From Bdellovibrio bacteriovorus (lineage in GTDB: Bacteria > Bdellovibrionota > Bdellovibrionia > Bdellovibrionales > Bdellovibrionaceae), in NCBI RefSeq assembly GCF_001592745.1, contig NZ_LUKD01000001.1, positions 379,384-443,383 of the forward strand: DNA of 64,000 bases, written 5' to 3'. A program made the translations under genes and the position numbers. Below the pieces are notes generated by a model. That model ran no database searches and had not been told where the DNA came from. It saw nothing but the letters and a program-made list of their open reading frames with translations. This document shows positions 42,974 to 51,694 of this stretch, in pieces. Each line of letters begins with the position of its first letter. The first letter of the stretch is position 1.

Positions 42974-45142
42974 GTGACCAAACCAGAAATTTGGATAGGC
43001 ATGGAATGCACGTTGAATCGGGTTGGTAACAGATACTTTAACCAGCTTGATTATAACGGCCACCTTCTTAGAGATAGCGACTTAGATATGTTTGCCCAAT
43101 TAGGTGCTAAACGCATTCGCTATCCTTGTGTTTGGGAGCAGGTCTCAAGCAAAGAAGGCGTCTATAGCTGGCAGGGCATGGACCAGCGCTTGGACGCTCT
43201 TCGAAAACGGGGACTTGTGCCCATCGCAGGACTGCTTCATCATGGAAGTGGTCCCCTATTCACGAATCTTTTAGATCCCCAGTTCCCTGAAAAATTGGCG
43301 CGTTATGCGCGCGACTTCGCAAGCCGCTATCCTTGGATTAATGACTACACTCCTATCAACGAAATTCTAACCACAGCCCGCTTTAGCTGTCTTTATGGCC
43401 ATTGGTTTCCTCATCGTCACGACGATCGTAGCTTCACGAAAGCGCTGTACTTACAGTGCAAGGCCACGTCCATGGCCATGCAGGAGATTCGCAAAATCAA
43501 CCCCGAGGCCCGACTGATTCAAACCGAAGACATGGGACGTGTTGAAAGCACCGAGCTGCTGACTTACCAACGCGATTTTGAAAACAATCGTCGCTGGTTA
43601 AGCTTTGATCTTTTAATGGGAAAGGTTGATTCGGCCCATCCTCTTTACACCTATGTAAAACACGGTGTGACCGACGCCGAATTAAAATGGCTGCAAGACA
43701 ATCCATGCATCCCTGATATTCTAGGTATCAATCACTATCAGCTTAGCAATCGCTATTTAGATGAACGCTTAGAGCACTATCCTTCTTTCCTGCACGGAGG
43801 GAATCATCTGCACGCTTATGCGGATGTCGGTGCTATCGATACCGGGCAACTTGTCTCTGCGTCACCCTACACTATTTTCAAAGAAGTCTGGGATCGTTAC
43901 CATCTGCCGCTCGCCGTCACCGAAGTTCATACGCGCGGGTACCGTGAAGATCAAATGCTGTGGATGTCAGAAATTTGGCAAGCCACCACGAAACTTTTGA
44001 CAGAGGGTGCTGATATTCGTGCGGTCACGGCCTGGAGTCTTCTCGGAACCTTCAACTGGAATACGCTGTGCACACGTGATGAAAGATTTTACGAACCCGG
44101 AGTGTATGACCTGCGCACGCCGGACGGTAAACCTCGCGCCACCGTTTTGACGAAGATGGTGAAGTCGCTTTCGGAAACAGGGACATTTGAGCATCCGCTT
44201 TTAAACGAAACTGTGCGTTGGCGAAATCCCTCGCGGGCGCTCTATGCTCCGGCTTCTCTGTATTCAGAACTTTCCGTACCGTCAAAAAATCGCAAAGCCG
44301 TTTTAATTACTGGAGGAAGAGGAACTTTGGGTCGCGCATTTGCTCGTGTGTGTGCTATTCGTAACATCCCCTACTTTCTTTTAGATCGCAGTCGCTTGGA
44401 TATAACCAACCGCGAAAAGGTGCGCGAGATTCTGAATGATATCAAACCTTGGGCGGTGATCAATGCCGCAGGCTATGTCAAAGTCGATCGCGCGGAATTT
44501 GAGGCCTTGAAATGTTTTAAAGAAAATGTCGAAGGTCCTCGCATCTTAGCCGAAGAATGCGCAAAGGATCACATCGCATTTCTGACTTTTTCGTCCGACA
44601 TGGTTTTTGATGGGCTTCAAGAGAATCCTTATTTAGAAAGCAGTCAGGTAGCTCCGTTGAATGTTTATGGGCGATCTAAAGCTCAAGCTGAAGAAAAAGT
44701 TCTGACCGCCTACGATCAGGCCCTGGTGGTACGTACAAGTTCCTTCTTTGGCCCCTGGGACGAATACAACTTTATCACTCGATGTTTAAAAACTGTTAAT
44801 CGTAATTTGAATTTTTATGCACCGGAAGACACGAAGGTTTCGCCGACATATGTGCCGGATCTTGTGAACGCCAGTTTGGATCTTCTGGTCGATCAGGAAA
44901 AAGGATTGATTCATTTAACAAACGACGCCGATGTCAGTTGGTCCGACTTTGCCGCGATGGCGGCCAGTCATCTTCCGGAAAACAAATCCGACTACATCAT
45001 CAAAAAGTCGTACCAAGAAATGGGAGCCGTGGCACGTCGGCCAGCCCACAGTTCATTAAGCAGTGAACGCTATCGACTGCTGCCACGTTTAGAAGATGCT
45101 TTGGACAGATACTTTCAACAACTGGAAATAGCGATTCAATAA
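42974..45142 (+). CDS. fusion of GH1-like glycosidase and RmlD-like sugar-nucleotide reductase
   Basis: Two enzymes in one 722-residue chain. Residues 1-410 resemble family 1 glycosidases, with acid/base Glu130 in DYTPINEILTTARF and nucleophile Glu317 in LPLAVTEVHTRGY. From about 440 a short-chain reductase of the RmlD type begins: AVLITGGRGTLGRAFA is the dinucleotide site, INAAGYVKVDRAE and NVYGRSKAQAEE (Tyr-x-x-x-Lys) the catalytic parts, and LVVRTSSFFGP a typical later block. RmlD reduces 4-keto sugars. How hydrolysis and reduction connect is unclear. The start is GTG at 42974, helped by GAGGAA upstream, and glf follows nine bases after the stop. Confidence 0.85.
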   Translation: MTKPEIWIGMECTLNRVGNRYFNQLDYNGHLLRDSDLDMFAQLGAKRIRYPCVWEQVSSKEGVYSWQGMDQRLDALRKRGLVPIAGLLHHGSGPLFTNLLDPQFPEKLARYARDFASRYPWINDYTPINEILTTARFSCLYGHWFPHRHDDRSFTKALYLQCKATSMAMQEIRKINPEARLIQTEDMGRVESTELLTYQRDFENNRRWLSFDLLMGKVDSAHPLYTYVKHGVTDAELKWLQDNPCIPDILGINHYQLSNRYLDERLEHYPSFLHGGNHLHAYADVGAIDTGQLVSASPYTIFKEVWDRYHLPLAVTEVHTRGYREDQMLWMSEIWQATTKLLTEGADIRAVTAWSLLGTFNWNTLCTRDERFYEPGVYDLRTPDGKPRATVLTKMVKSLSETGTFEHPLLNETVRWRNPSRALYAPASLYSELSVPSKNRKAVLITGGRGTLGRAFARVCAIRNIPYFLLDRSRLDITNREKVREILNDIKPWAVINAAGYVKVDRAEFEALKCFKENVEGPRILAEECAKDHIAFLTFSSDMVFDGLQENPYLESSQVAPLNVYGRSKAQAEEKVLTAYDQALVVRTSSFFGPWDEYNFITRCLKTVNRNLNFYAPEDTKVSPTYVPDLVNASLDLLVDQEKGLIHLTNDADVSWSDFAAMAASHLPENKSDYIIKKSYQEMGAVARRPAHSSLSSERYRLLPRLEDALDRYFQQLEIAIQ

Positions 45143-45151
45143 GGAGACAAC

Positions 45152-46300
45152 ATGAAAACGGAAATTGGAATTGCAGGTGCTGGATTCGCAGGAGCCGTTT
45201 TAGCCCGAGAACTTGCCGAAACGGGTCGCTTTAAAATCACGGTGTTTGATGAGCGCGAACACATTGCGGGAAACTGTCACACCGTCCGTGATCCCGAAAC
45301 CGGCGTTATGGTGCATGAGTATGGTCCGCATATTTTTAATACCAGTCGCCAAGATGTCTGGGACTATGTCAACCGCTGGTCCCCCTTCATTCCTTTTACA
45401 AATCGTGTGAAGGCCGTCACGGAAAAAGGTGTTTTCTCTTTGCCAGTCAATCTTTTGACCATCAATCAGTTCTTTCAAAAAAAAATGACTCCTCTAGAAG
45501 CCGAAGAATTTATTAAAGAGCAAAGTAAGAAGGATATTTCAGAACCTCAAACTTTTGAAGAGCAGGCTTTGAAATTCTTAGGACCCGATCTTTATCGAAA
45601 TTTCTTTTATGGTTACACGAAAAAACAATGGGGTGTTGAACCTACAGAACTGCCCGCCTCGATCTTAAAGCGTCTGCCCGTGCGGTTTAACTATGACGAC
45701 AACTACTACAATCAGAAATACCAGGGCATCCCACAAGAAGGATACACGGCTATTGTCAAAAAAATCCTGGATCACCCTGCGATTGAGGTCCGTCTAAAAA
45801 CGCGTCTGTCTCCGGAAGACAAATCCAAGTTCCATCATATCTTTTGGAGTGGTCCTATGGACGGGTATTTTAAATTTAAATTAGGACGTCTGCGCTACCG
45901 CACTTTGAAGTTTGAGCGCTTTACTGCCGAGGGCGATTTTCAAGGAAATCCGGTCATCAATTATTGCGAAGAACAAGTCCCGTACACACGCATCACCGAA
46001 CACAAGCACTTCGCCCCCTGGGAAGAACACCAAAAGACGGTCTGCTTTAAAGAGTACAGCGCCCTGTGTACGGAAAAAGATACGCCTTACTATCCCTTGC
46101 GTCTTTCTGAAGACATGTCGTTGTTAAAACAATACATGGAGCTTGCAGAGTCAGAAAAAAATGTGACCTTCATCGGTCGCCTCGGAACCTATCGCTATCT
46201 CGACATGCATGTCGTGATCGGCGAATCCCTAGATCTTGCCAAAGTATGTTTAGACAAAAACACAGCAGAATGGCCCCGCTTTAGCCATTCTCCGATTTAA
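45152..46300 (+). CDS. glf: UDP-galactopyranose mutase
   Basis: The 382-residue flavoenzyme converts UDP-galactopyranose to UDP-galactofuranose. The FAD site is GIAGAGFAGAVLARELAE (6-23) with Glu at the end of strand 2 (VFDEREHIAGNCHT). HEYGPHIFNTS is the hallmark substrate-side loop, followed by YGYTKKQWG. The late LGTYRYLDMHVVIGESL closes the FAD site. Galactofuranose occurs in some lipopolysaccharides and capsules. AAGGAG precedes the ATG. It stands in the glycosyltransferase, GH1-RmlD, glf, galE order, which supports a surface-glycan role. Confidence 0.95.
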   Translation: MKTEIGIAGAGFAGAVLARELAETGRFKITVFDEREHIAGNCHTVRDPETGVMVHEYGPHIFNTSRQDVWDYVNRWSPFIPFTNRVKAVTEKGVFSLPVNLLTINQFFQKKMTPLEAEEFIKEQSKKDISEPQTFEEQALKFLGPDLYRNFFYGYTKKQWGVEPTELPASILKRLPVRFNYDDNYYNQKYQGIPQEGYTAIVKKILDHPAIEVRLKTRLSPEDKSKFHHIFWSGPMDGYFKFKLGRLRYRTLKFERFTAEGDFQGNPVINYCEEQVPYTRITEHKHFAPWEEHQKTVCFKEYSALCTEKDTPYYPLRLSEDMSLLKQYMELAESEKNVTFIGRLGTYRYLDMHVVIGESLDLAKVCLDKNTAEWPRFSHSPI

Positions 46301-46312
46301 AGGAGGAAAGTT

Positions 46313-47335
46313 ATGCGTGTATTAGTTACTGGCGGCGCCGGTTACATCGGAAGTCACGTGGTTCGCCAACTTATTGAGGAAGGTCACCAAGTGCTGGTCC
46401 TTGATGACCTGTCAGAGGGGCATTTAAAGGCGGTTCATCCGGAAGCTCTTTTTATTCCCGGAAGCACGGCCCACTCGGAACTATTGGTTAAAACTTTTCA
46501 AGAATACAGAATCGAGGCTGTTTTGCACTTTGCCGCAAATATCGAAGTGGCAGAAAGCGTCGAGAACCCATACAAATATTATCACAACAATGTTTCAAAT
46601 ACGGTGACACTTTTGCACGCTATGCATGAAGCGAAAGTAGAAAAGCTGGTCTTTTCATCCACTGCCGCAGTGTACGGTGAACCGCAAGAAATTCCGGTCG
46701 AAGAGCATCACTTACGTCAACCGGTAAATCCCTATGGCAAAAGTAAAATGATGGTTGAAATGGTCATCGAGGATTTTGCCAAAGCCTATGGCTTGCAGTA
46801 CGCAATCCTAAGATACTTCAACGTCTGCGGAGCAGCCCCCGATGCAACGATAGGGGAAGATCATCCGCACGAAACTCACTTGATTCCGCGCATTTTAAAA
46901 TCGGCACTGCAAGCCCAGCCCGAGGTCAAAATATTCGGAACCGACTATCCCACGCCCGATGGAACCTGCGTACGCGATTATGTGCACGTCATGGATTTAG
47001 CGACCGCGCATACTTTAGCTTTAACTTCTTTAAGACCCGGTAATAACGAAGTCTATAATATCGGAAGTGAAAAAGGTTTTTCCGTGCGTGAAATTCTGCA
47101 AGCCTGCGAAAGAGCAACGCAGGTTGAATTTATCGTCAAAGAAGAAAAGCGTCGGCCCGGAGACCCCGCTGTGCTGGTCGCCAGCAGCCAAAAAATCCAA
47201 CGTAAATTAGGATGGCAACGAATGTATCCGCACATTGACACCATCATCGCCCACGCCTGGAACTGGCATCGCACTCATCCCAACGGCTACAGCGAAAAGC
47301 ACGCGGAATTCAAAACACAGTATCAACAACTTTAG
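46313..47335 (+). CDS. galE: UDP-glucose 4-epimerase
   Basis: A 340-residue extended short-chain reductase with NAD site VTGGAGYIGSHVVRQL (4-19) and the catalytic pair in VNPYGKSKMMVE (Tyr-x-x-x-Lys). The Ser/Thr of the site is in VFSSTAAVYGEP, and ATIGEDHPHETHLIPR and DGTCVRDYVHVMDLA are GalE signatures. It would supply UDP-galactose to the mutase encoded directly upstream. AGGAGG lies before the ATG, 12 bases after the glf stop. All parts expected of the family are present. Confidence 0.95.
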   Translation: MRVLVTGGAGYIGSHVVRQLIEEGHQVLVLDDLSEGHLKAVHPEALFIPGSTAHSELLVKTFQEYRIEAVLHFAANIEVAESVENPYKYYHNNVSNTVTLLHAMHEAKVEKLVFSSTAAVYGEPQEIPVEEHHLRQPVNPYGKSKMMVEMVIEDFAKAYGLQYAILRYFNVCGAAPDATIGEDHPHETHLIPRILKSALQAQPEVKIFGTDYPTPDGTCVRDYVHVMDLATAHTLALTSLRPGNNEVYNIGSEKGFSVREILQACERATQVEFIVKEEKRRPGDPAVLVASSQKIQRKLGWQRMYPHIDTIIAHAWNWHRTHPNGYSEKHAEFKTQYQQL

Positions 47336-47343
47336 GAGGAACT

Positions 47344-48450
47344 ATGAGAGACAATCAAAAAATCCGTTATGCCGTTGTCGGTTTAGGACATATCGCGCAG
47401 ACGGCCGTTCTGCCGGGTTTCAAAAATGCCAAAAACTCGGTACTGACCGCTTTGGTCTCTGGCGACGAAACCAAACTGAAAAAGTTAGGAAAAAAATATA
47501 AGGTCGAAAATCTTTATCACTACGATGATTATGAAGAATGTCTGAGCAGTGGTTTGATTGATGCCGTCTATATTGCCACCCCGAATGTGCATCACCGTGA
47601 GTTTGCGGAAAAAGCGGCCTATCACGGCATTCACGTCCTTACTGAAAAACCCATCGCTACTACGGTCTCTGACGCGATCTCGATGATGAGAGCCGCCGAC
47701 CGGAATGACGTGAAAATGATGGTGGCTTACCGTCTTCACTTTGATCCAGCCAACCTTAAGGCCATTGAGATTGCACAAAGCGGCAAGCTGGGCGAGTTGC
47801 GCATTTTCAACTCTCTATTTTCCTATCAACTGACAGATCCTACCAACATCCGCCTTCAGGCAGAGCAAGGTGGCGGACCACTTTTAGATATCGGTGTTTA
47901 TTGTTTAAATGCCGCTCGTTACCTTTTCCGTGATGAGCCTGTGGAATGCTTTGCTTGGACGATGAATAGTTCTGATGAACGTTTTAGCGAAGTTGAAGAG
48001 ATGATGTCGGTAACATTGCGTTTTCCTGAAACTCGTGTGGCTACTTTCACGATCAGTTTCGGTGCTTCCGACACCGCTTCATATGACGTTGTCGGCACCA
48101 AGGGCTGCCTGCGTTTAGAGAACGCTTATGAGTACGCCGAGGACATGGAGCTGACGACGACAATCAATGGAAAAGACAAAACCTACACTTTCAAAAAACA
48201 CGATCAGTTTGGTCCAGAGCTGGAATACTTCTCTGAATGTATCTTGAAAGATCAACAACCAGAACCTTCCGCAGAAGAGGGTCTTCTTGATATTAAGATT
48301 ATTGAGGCTCTATTTGAGTCAGCGCGATACGGTAGACCAGTCAAACTCGACTACTTCAAAAAAACGACTCGCCCATCGGAAGCGCAAAAAATTAAAAAGC
48401 CGGCTCGGTCGGAACCCGATGTCGTTCACGCCCGCAGCCCTCACAATTAA
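47344..48450 (+). CDS. Gfo/Idh/MocA family oxidoreductase
   Basis: A 368-residue NAD(P)-dependent dehydrogenase of sugars or related compounds. The N-terminal Rossmann fold starts YAVVGLGHIAQTAVLPGF, and VLTEKPIATTV holds the Glu-Lys-Pro motif with catalytic Lys. GGGPLLDIGVYCLNAARYLF matches the conserved Asp-x-x-x-His-type site, here D-I-G-V-Y, so His is replaced by Tyr. The closest general type is the glucose-fructose oxidoreductase group. It follows galE by eight bases with AGGAGG. A 30-residue basic tail (residues 340-368) is not part of the domain. Confidence 0.88.
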   Translation: MRDNQKIRYAVVGLGHIAQTAVLPGFKNAKNSVLTALVSGDETKLKKLGKKYKVENLYHYDDYEECLSSGLIDAVYIATPNVHHREFAEKAAYHGIHVLTEKPIATTVSDAISMMRAADRNDVKMMVAYRLHFDPANLKAIEIAQSGKLGELRIFNSLFSYQLTDPTNIRLQAEQGGGPLLDIGVYCLNAARYLFRDEPVECFAWTMNSSDERFSEVEEMMSVTLRFPETRVATFTISFGASDTASYDVVGTKGCLRLENAYEYAEDMELTTTINGKDKTYTFKKHDQFGPELEYFSECILKDQQPEPSAEEGLLDIKIIEALFESARYGRPVKLDYFKKTTRPSEAQKIKKPARSEPDVVHARSPHN

Positions 48451-48489
48451 TAACTTGGCTGACATTTCAGCCATAACAAGGAGGAAGAC

Positions 48490-49242
48490 ATGGCTACTAG
48501 ATCAACCAGCTCAAGGAGCTCATCAGGCCGTAGCTCTACTGGCAGAACTCGTTCTTCGTCATCTGGTTCGGGCTCACGCTCGAGCACATCATCATCTCGC
48601 TCAGGCGGATCAAGCTCTCGCTCTGGCGGTGAATCCACTCGTCGCGCGTCAGGAAGCTCGTCGGGTCGCGGTTACGAAGATATCTACGAATCTCGTGGTG
48701 GCGGACGTGGCTCCTATGAAGACTATGGTGGCCAAGGTTCTCGCCGCTATCAAGATTACGGAGGCAGAGACGACATGTACGAATCTCGCGGTGGTGGTCG
48801 CGGATCAGACGACTACGGCAGAGAAGACTACGGTCGTTATGAAGGATCACGCAACTATAGCGGCGGTTATGGTTCGGAAAGAGAACCATCTCGTGGTTAT
48901 GGCAGCAGCGAACGTTGGAGTGAAGAACGCGGTTCTTCAAGAGGCGGTTCAGGTCGTTACAGCGATCAAGAGCGTGGCATGAGTCAACGTCGCTACTCTG
49001 AAGACTTCGACGATGACCGCTCTTCACGTTATGGTCGTGGAGGTTCAAGCTCAAGTCGCGGTCAAGGCACGAACTACAGCAGTCGTGATTTTGACGACGA
49101 CCGCATGAGCCGAAACTTCAGCGACGACGACGAAGATACAAGATACGGACGCAGCGGTAGCAGCCGTTGGGAAGATGAGGATGATGACATGGATGACTAT
49201 GATGAAGTCAACCGCAGTCACCGCTCATCAAACACTTACTAA
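48490..49242 (+). CDS. disordered Ser/Arg/Gly/Asp/Tyr-rich protein
   Basis: The whole 250-residue chain is low complexity. Residues 1-65 are Ser/Arg/Gly (TSSRSSSGRSSTGRTRSSSS), like SR and RGG proteins. Residues about 66-140 hold repeats of YESRGGGRGS and DYGGxxxRYxDYGG. The last 70 residues alternate acidic runs (DFDDDR twice, DEDDDMDDYDE) with RYGRxGSS. There is no Cys, almost no aliphatic residue and no signal peptide. Such composition suggests binding to nucleic acid or polymers, or condensate formation. AAGGAGGAAG six bases before the ATG strongly supports translation. It is last in the glf/galE operon, 39 bases after the oxidoreductase. Confidence 0.8.
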   Translation: MATRSTSSRSSSGRSSTGRTRSSSSGSGSRSSTSSSRSGGSSSRSGGESTRRASGSSSGRGYEDIYESRGGGRGSYEDYGGQGSRRYQDYGGRDDMYESRGGGRGSDDYGREDYGRYEGSRNYSGGYGSEREPSRGYGSSERWSEERGSSRGGSGRYSDQERGMSQRRYSEDFDDDRSSRYGRGGSSSSRGQGTNYSSRDFDDDRMSRNFSDDDEDTRYGRSGSSRWEDEDDDMDDYDEVNRSHRSSNTY

Positions 49243-49549
49243 ATCTTTCGCGCGGGAAGACCTATAAACGAAACAGGTCTTCCTGCCACATCTCCCGAAA
49301 TTTGAAAACGACATCTATTCAACATTCTTTTTCTTTGCAGTTACATTTTGGAACTAGCCACAAGAACCGCTCCCCGAGCGGCTTTCAAGACATTCTCTTA
49401 TTTCACACATCCATCGTCTGGTTTATTACAGAATGAGGTCCTGTTCTTCAAAACCCTTGTCCTGATTTTGAAGTATTCGTAATGTTTTATACACAGTCCG
49501 GGTAAGTCCTCCGTTAGTGTTTGTTAACGCACAAATTCATGGAGGAATA
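49243..49549 (+). other. intergenic region with two hairpins
   Basis: GGAAGACCT (49255-49263) pairs with AGGTCTTCC (49275-49283) just after the disordered-protein stop, and CCGCTC-CCC-GAGCGG (49367-49381) is followed by CTTTC. Either may end the upstream transcript, though neither has a strong U-run. The rest must hold the promoter of the transpeptidase-lysozyme gene. No further gene seen. Confidence 0.5.
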
Positions 49550-50926
49550 ATGCCAATTAGCAAAAAGAAAACATTATTCTCACGTTTCAGCACTGCGCTT
49601 TTAACTACATCTCTTCTCACGATGGTTGCCTGTAGCAACGGTGGCGGAGGAGAAGTCGCTCTCCCGGATGACCCGACATCAGAAGGAGCAGCCGAAGCAC
49701 CTTCGGGAACGGTGGAAAAACCCATCACCGAAACACCAGGAAGTGTGACCGACTCACAAAGAGAAGCCATTCTCAAAAACTATGACCACGTCGATCCCTC
49801 CCACATAGTCCCTTATAAATCTTTGGAAGACGCGCTTATTTACTTCCACCAAAACAAATCGCGATTCTCGAATCAAAATTATCTTTCCATTATCAACTTC
49901 GGACAAAGCTCTAAAGAAAAACGTTTCTATATCATTGATATGAAAACCGGAAGCGTATGGGCGATGCACGTAGCCCATGGAAAGGGTTCGGATTCCAACC
50001 ACGACGGTATGGCTGAGAAGTTCAGCAACGTCTCTGGTTCCAATGCCAGCTCTTTGGGTGTTTATAAAGCGGCAGAGTCTTATAACGGCAGCAATGGTCT
50101 TTCGTTGCGCCTTGATGGACTTTCTTCGACGAACTCCAATGCCCGTTCACGCGCTATCGTCATTCATGGTGCGAACTACGTCCAAGAATCCAATGTGATT
50201 CAAGGTCGTAGCTGGGGATGCCCGGCAGTCGCGATGGAAAATCGTGATGCCGTTATTAAGTATCTAAAAGGTGGCAGTATGGTTTACGCCGTGGTCGACA
50301 CAGGCGGCACCGAAGCTCCTTCTGTCCCGTCGGTTCCTTCTGACGGCACTTATACCATGCATGCCCTTTCTTGGGAGACTTCAAGCAATCCCGAAAGAAA
50401 GCAATGGTCACAATACCTCATGAAACTTCTTTTAAACGACTGGAGTTCATTGCTTAACGGCGCAAGTGACATGAAAGACTTCTGTCCACGTTACGCCTCT
50501 TTAAGCAATCATGATCGTGCCAACGTGTGGGCGCAGCTTTTCTCAGCAATGACAAAATTCGAAAGCAATTACAATCCTCTGTCTAGAATGCACGAAACAA
50601 CGATGGGTACTGATCCTATCACGAAAAAACCCGTGTATTCCGAGGGTCTATTGCAGCTTTCTTATCAAGACATCACGGGTTGGAATTTCTGTAAGTTTGA
50701 TTGGAACAAGGATAAAAACTTAAGTGCGACGAGCCCTAAGAAGACGATTCTTGATCCGTACATCAACCTTCACTGCGGTGTCGGCATCATGGCAAAACAA
50801 GTGGCACGCAAAGGTGTCATTAAATTAGGAACTGGTGCTTATTGGGCCGTGATTAAAACCAATAGCAAGTATCAAAAAATCAGCCAGATCACTTCGATGG
50901 TCAGAGCTCTTCCGCTTTGTAAATAA
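49550..50926 (+). CDS. lipoprotein L,D-transpeptidase fused to a lysozyme-like (SLT) domain
   Basis: A 458-residue protein with lipobox TMVAC (Cys28). Residues about 70-250 are a YkuD_2 L,D-transpeptidase with VIHGANYVQ (His206) and GRSWGCPAVAM (Cys224), closely similar to the protein at 15494-16243. After a Pro/Ser linker, residues about 270-458 look like a lytic transglycosylase: MTKFESNYNPLSR (candidate catalytic Glu338), YSEGLLQLSYQDI (364-373) and DPYINLHCGVGIMA match the Glu, Ser-x-Gly-Leu-x-Q and NI/NL blocks of SLT domains. It could cut glycan strands and join stem peptides at one site. GGAGGAATA precedes the ATG at 49550. Confidence 0.83.
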   Translation: MPISKKKTLFSRFSTALLTTSLLTMVACSNGGGGEVALPDDPTSEGAAEAPSGTVEKPITETPGSVTDSQREAILKNYDHVDPSHIVPYKSLEDALIYFHQNKSRFSNQNYLSIINFGQSSKEKRFYIIDMKTGSVWAMHVAHGKGSDSNHDGMAEKFSNVSGSNASSLGVYKAAESYNGSNGLSLRLDGLSSTNSNARSRAIVIHGANYVQESNVIQGRSWGCPAVAMENRDAVIKYLKGGSMVYAVVDTGGTEAPSVPSVPSDGTYTMHALSWETSSNPERKQWSQYLMKLLLNDWSSLLNGASDMKDFCPRYASLSNHDRANVWAQLFSAMTKFESNYNPLSRMHETTMGTDPITKKPVYSEGLLQLSYQDITGWNFCKFDWNKDKNLSATSPKKTILDPYINLHCGVGIMAKQVARKGVIKLGTGAYWAVIKTNSKYQKISQITSMVRALPLCK

Positions 50927-50955
50927 TCCGTCTTTGCGAAAATCTTGAAACCACC

Positions 50956-50988
50956 GCTGGGGCCCCATTCTGGGGCCTTGGCTTTTTT
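50956..50988 (+). terminator. rho-independent terminator after the transpeptidase-lysozyme gene
   Basis: A twelve-base-pair stem (50956-50967 with 50971-50982, including G-U pairs) closes on a TTC loop and is followed by TTTTTT. It lies 30 bases after the stop codon. Confidence 0.88.
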
Positions 50989-51673
50989 AGTAGCTGCGCT
51001 TTGAACGAATCCACAGACGAATCGGAGAGAGTTCTTTTTCCGTGATCCCGACGAAATGAGCGTGAATCTTGAACAAGGGCTCAGTACCAGTCAATTCCTC
51101 ACAAGAATCAATACGCAGAGGAATTTTGGGAATACCAATTTCTTCAAATAAAGGTGAGTTCATACGCAGAATTTTACCTACGGGCACCGCTGTTGAAGAA
51201 GAAATAGTCACTCCTAATTCAGACAAAGCGGTGATCTCTGTTTTCGTCTCCCATTCCGCCTTAAAGCGCACACTGGCAGAGGAAAATTGAACCGTGTCTT
51301 CAGGTTTCTTAACCAACAGATTGCGAATCTTCGCTAAAAGCAACTCGGGGTCGATCGGCTTCACAATATAGTCATTCACACCGGATTCTATCCCCTTTTC
51401 AATATCCGATTTTTCTCGTTTGCCCGTCAAAAGTATCACGGGTATTTTCGCCAAAAGAGGTTGCTTACGGATCGTGCGAGTGAGCGCATAGCCGTCACCG
51501 CTTCCAGGCATCACGGCATCGGTAATTACGAGGTCAAAGGCGCTTTGCGCCAACGAATGCAAAGCTTCTACGGCATTTGTGCAAGCAGTAACAAGGTGTC
51601 CATCTTTGCCGAGAAGCGCTTCCAGTGTTAACAAAACACTTCTTTGGTCATCTACAATTAATATTTTTGCCAT
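50987..51673 (-). CDS. response regulator with PilZ-like C-terminal domain
   Basis: Residues 1-120 of 228 are a receiver with DDQ at the acidic pocket, ITDAVMPGSGDGY around the phospho-acceptor Asp, and YIVKPID with the conserved Lys. The rest (about 130-228) has ITALSELGVTISSSTAV and a later beta-rich part ending RLWIRSKR, reminiscent of PilZ domains, but the Arg-x-x-x-Arg motif for c-di-GMP is not clear, so binding is doubtful. It starts 21 bases after the hybrid kinase stop and is likely its partner. Confidence 0.8.
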   Translation of the reverse strand: MAKILIVDDQRSVLLTLEALLGKDGHLVTACTNAVEALHSLAQSAFDLVITDAVMPGSGDGYALTRTIRKQPLLAKIPVILLTGKREKSDIEKGIESGVNDYIVKPIDPELLLAKIRNLLVKKPEDTVQFSSASVRFKAEWETKTEITALSELGVTISSSTAVPVGKILRMNSPLFEEIGIPKIPLRIDSCEELTGTEPLFKIHAHFVGITEKELSPIRLWIRSKRSY

Positions 51674-51694
51674 CGCTTCTCCTTCCTGCCCTGA

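Noticed and set aside
48287-48982. A 231-codon frame overlapping the disordered-protein gene
   Set aside because: It begins inside the oxidoreductase gene without a ribosome-binding site, and its sequence is a frame-shifted reading of the Ser/Arg/Gly repeats. The frame at 48490 has a strong AGGAGG.
41610-49242. Mobile element carrying the glycan genes
   Set aside because: No transposase, integrase, terminal repeats or tRNA were seen at the borders, and there is no obvious change in codon style by eye.
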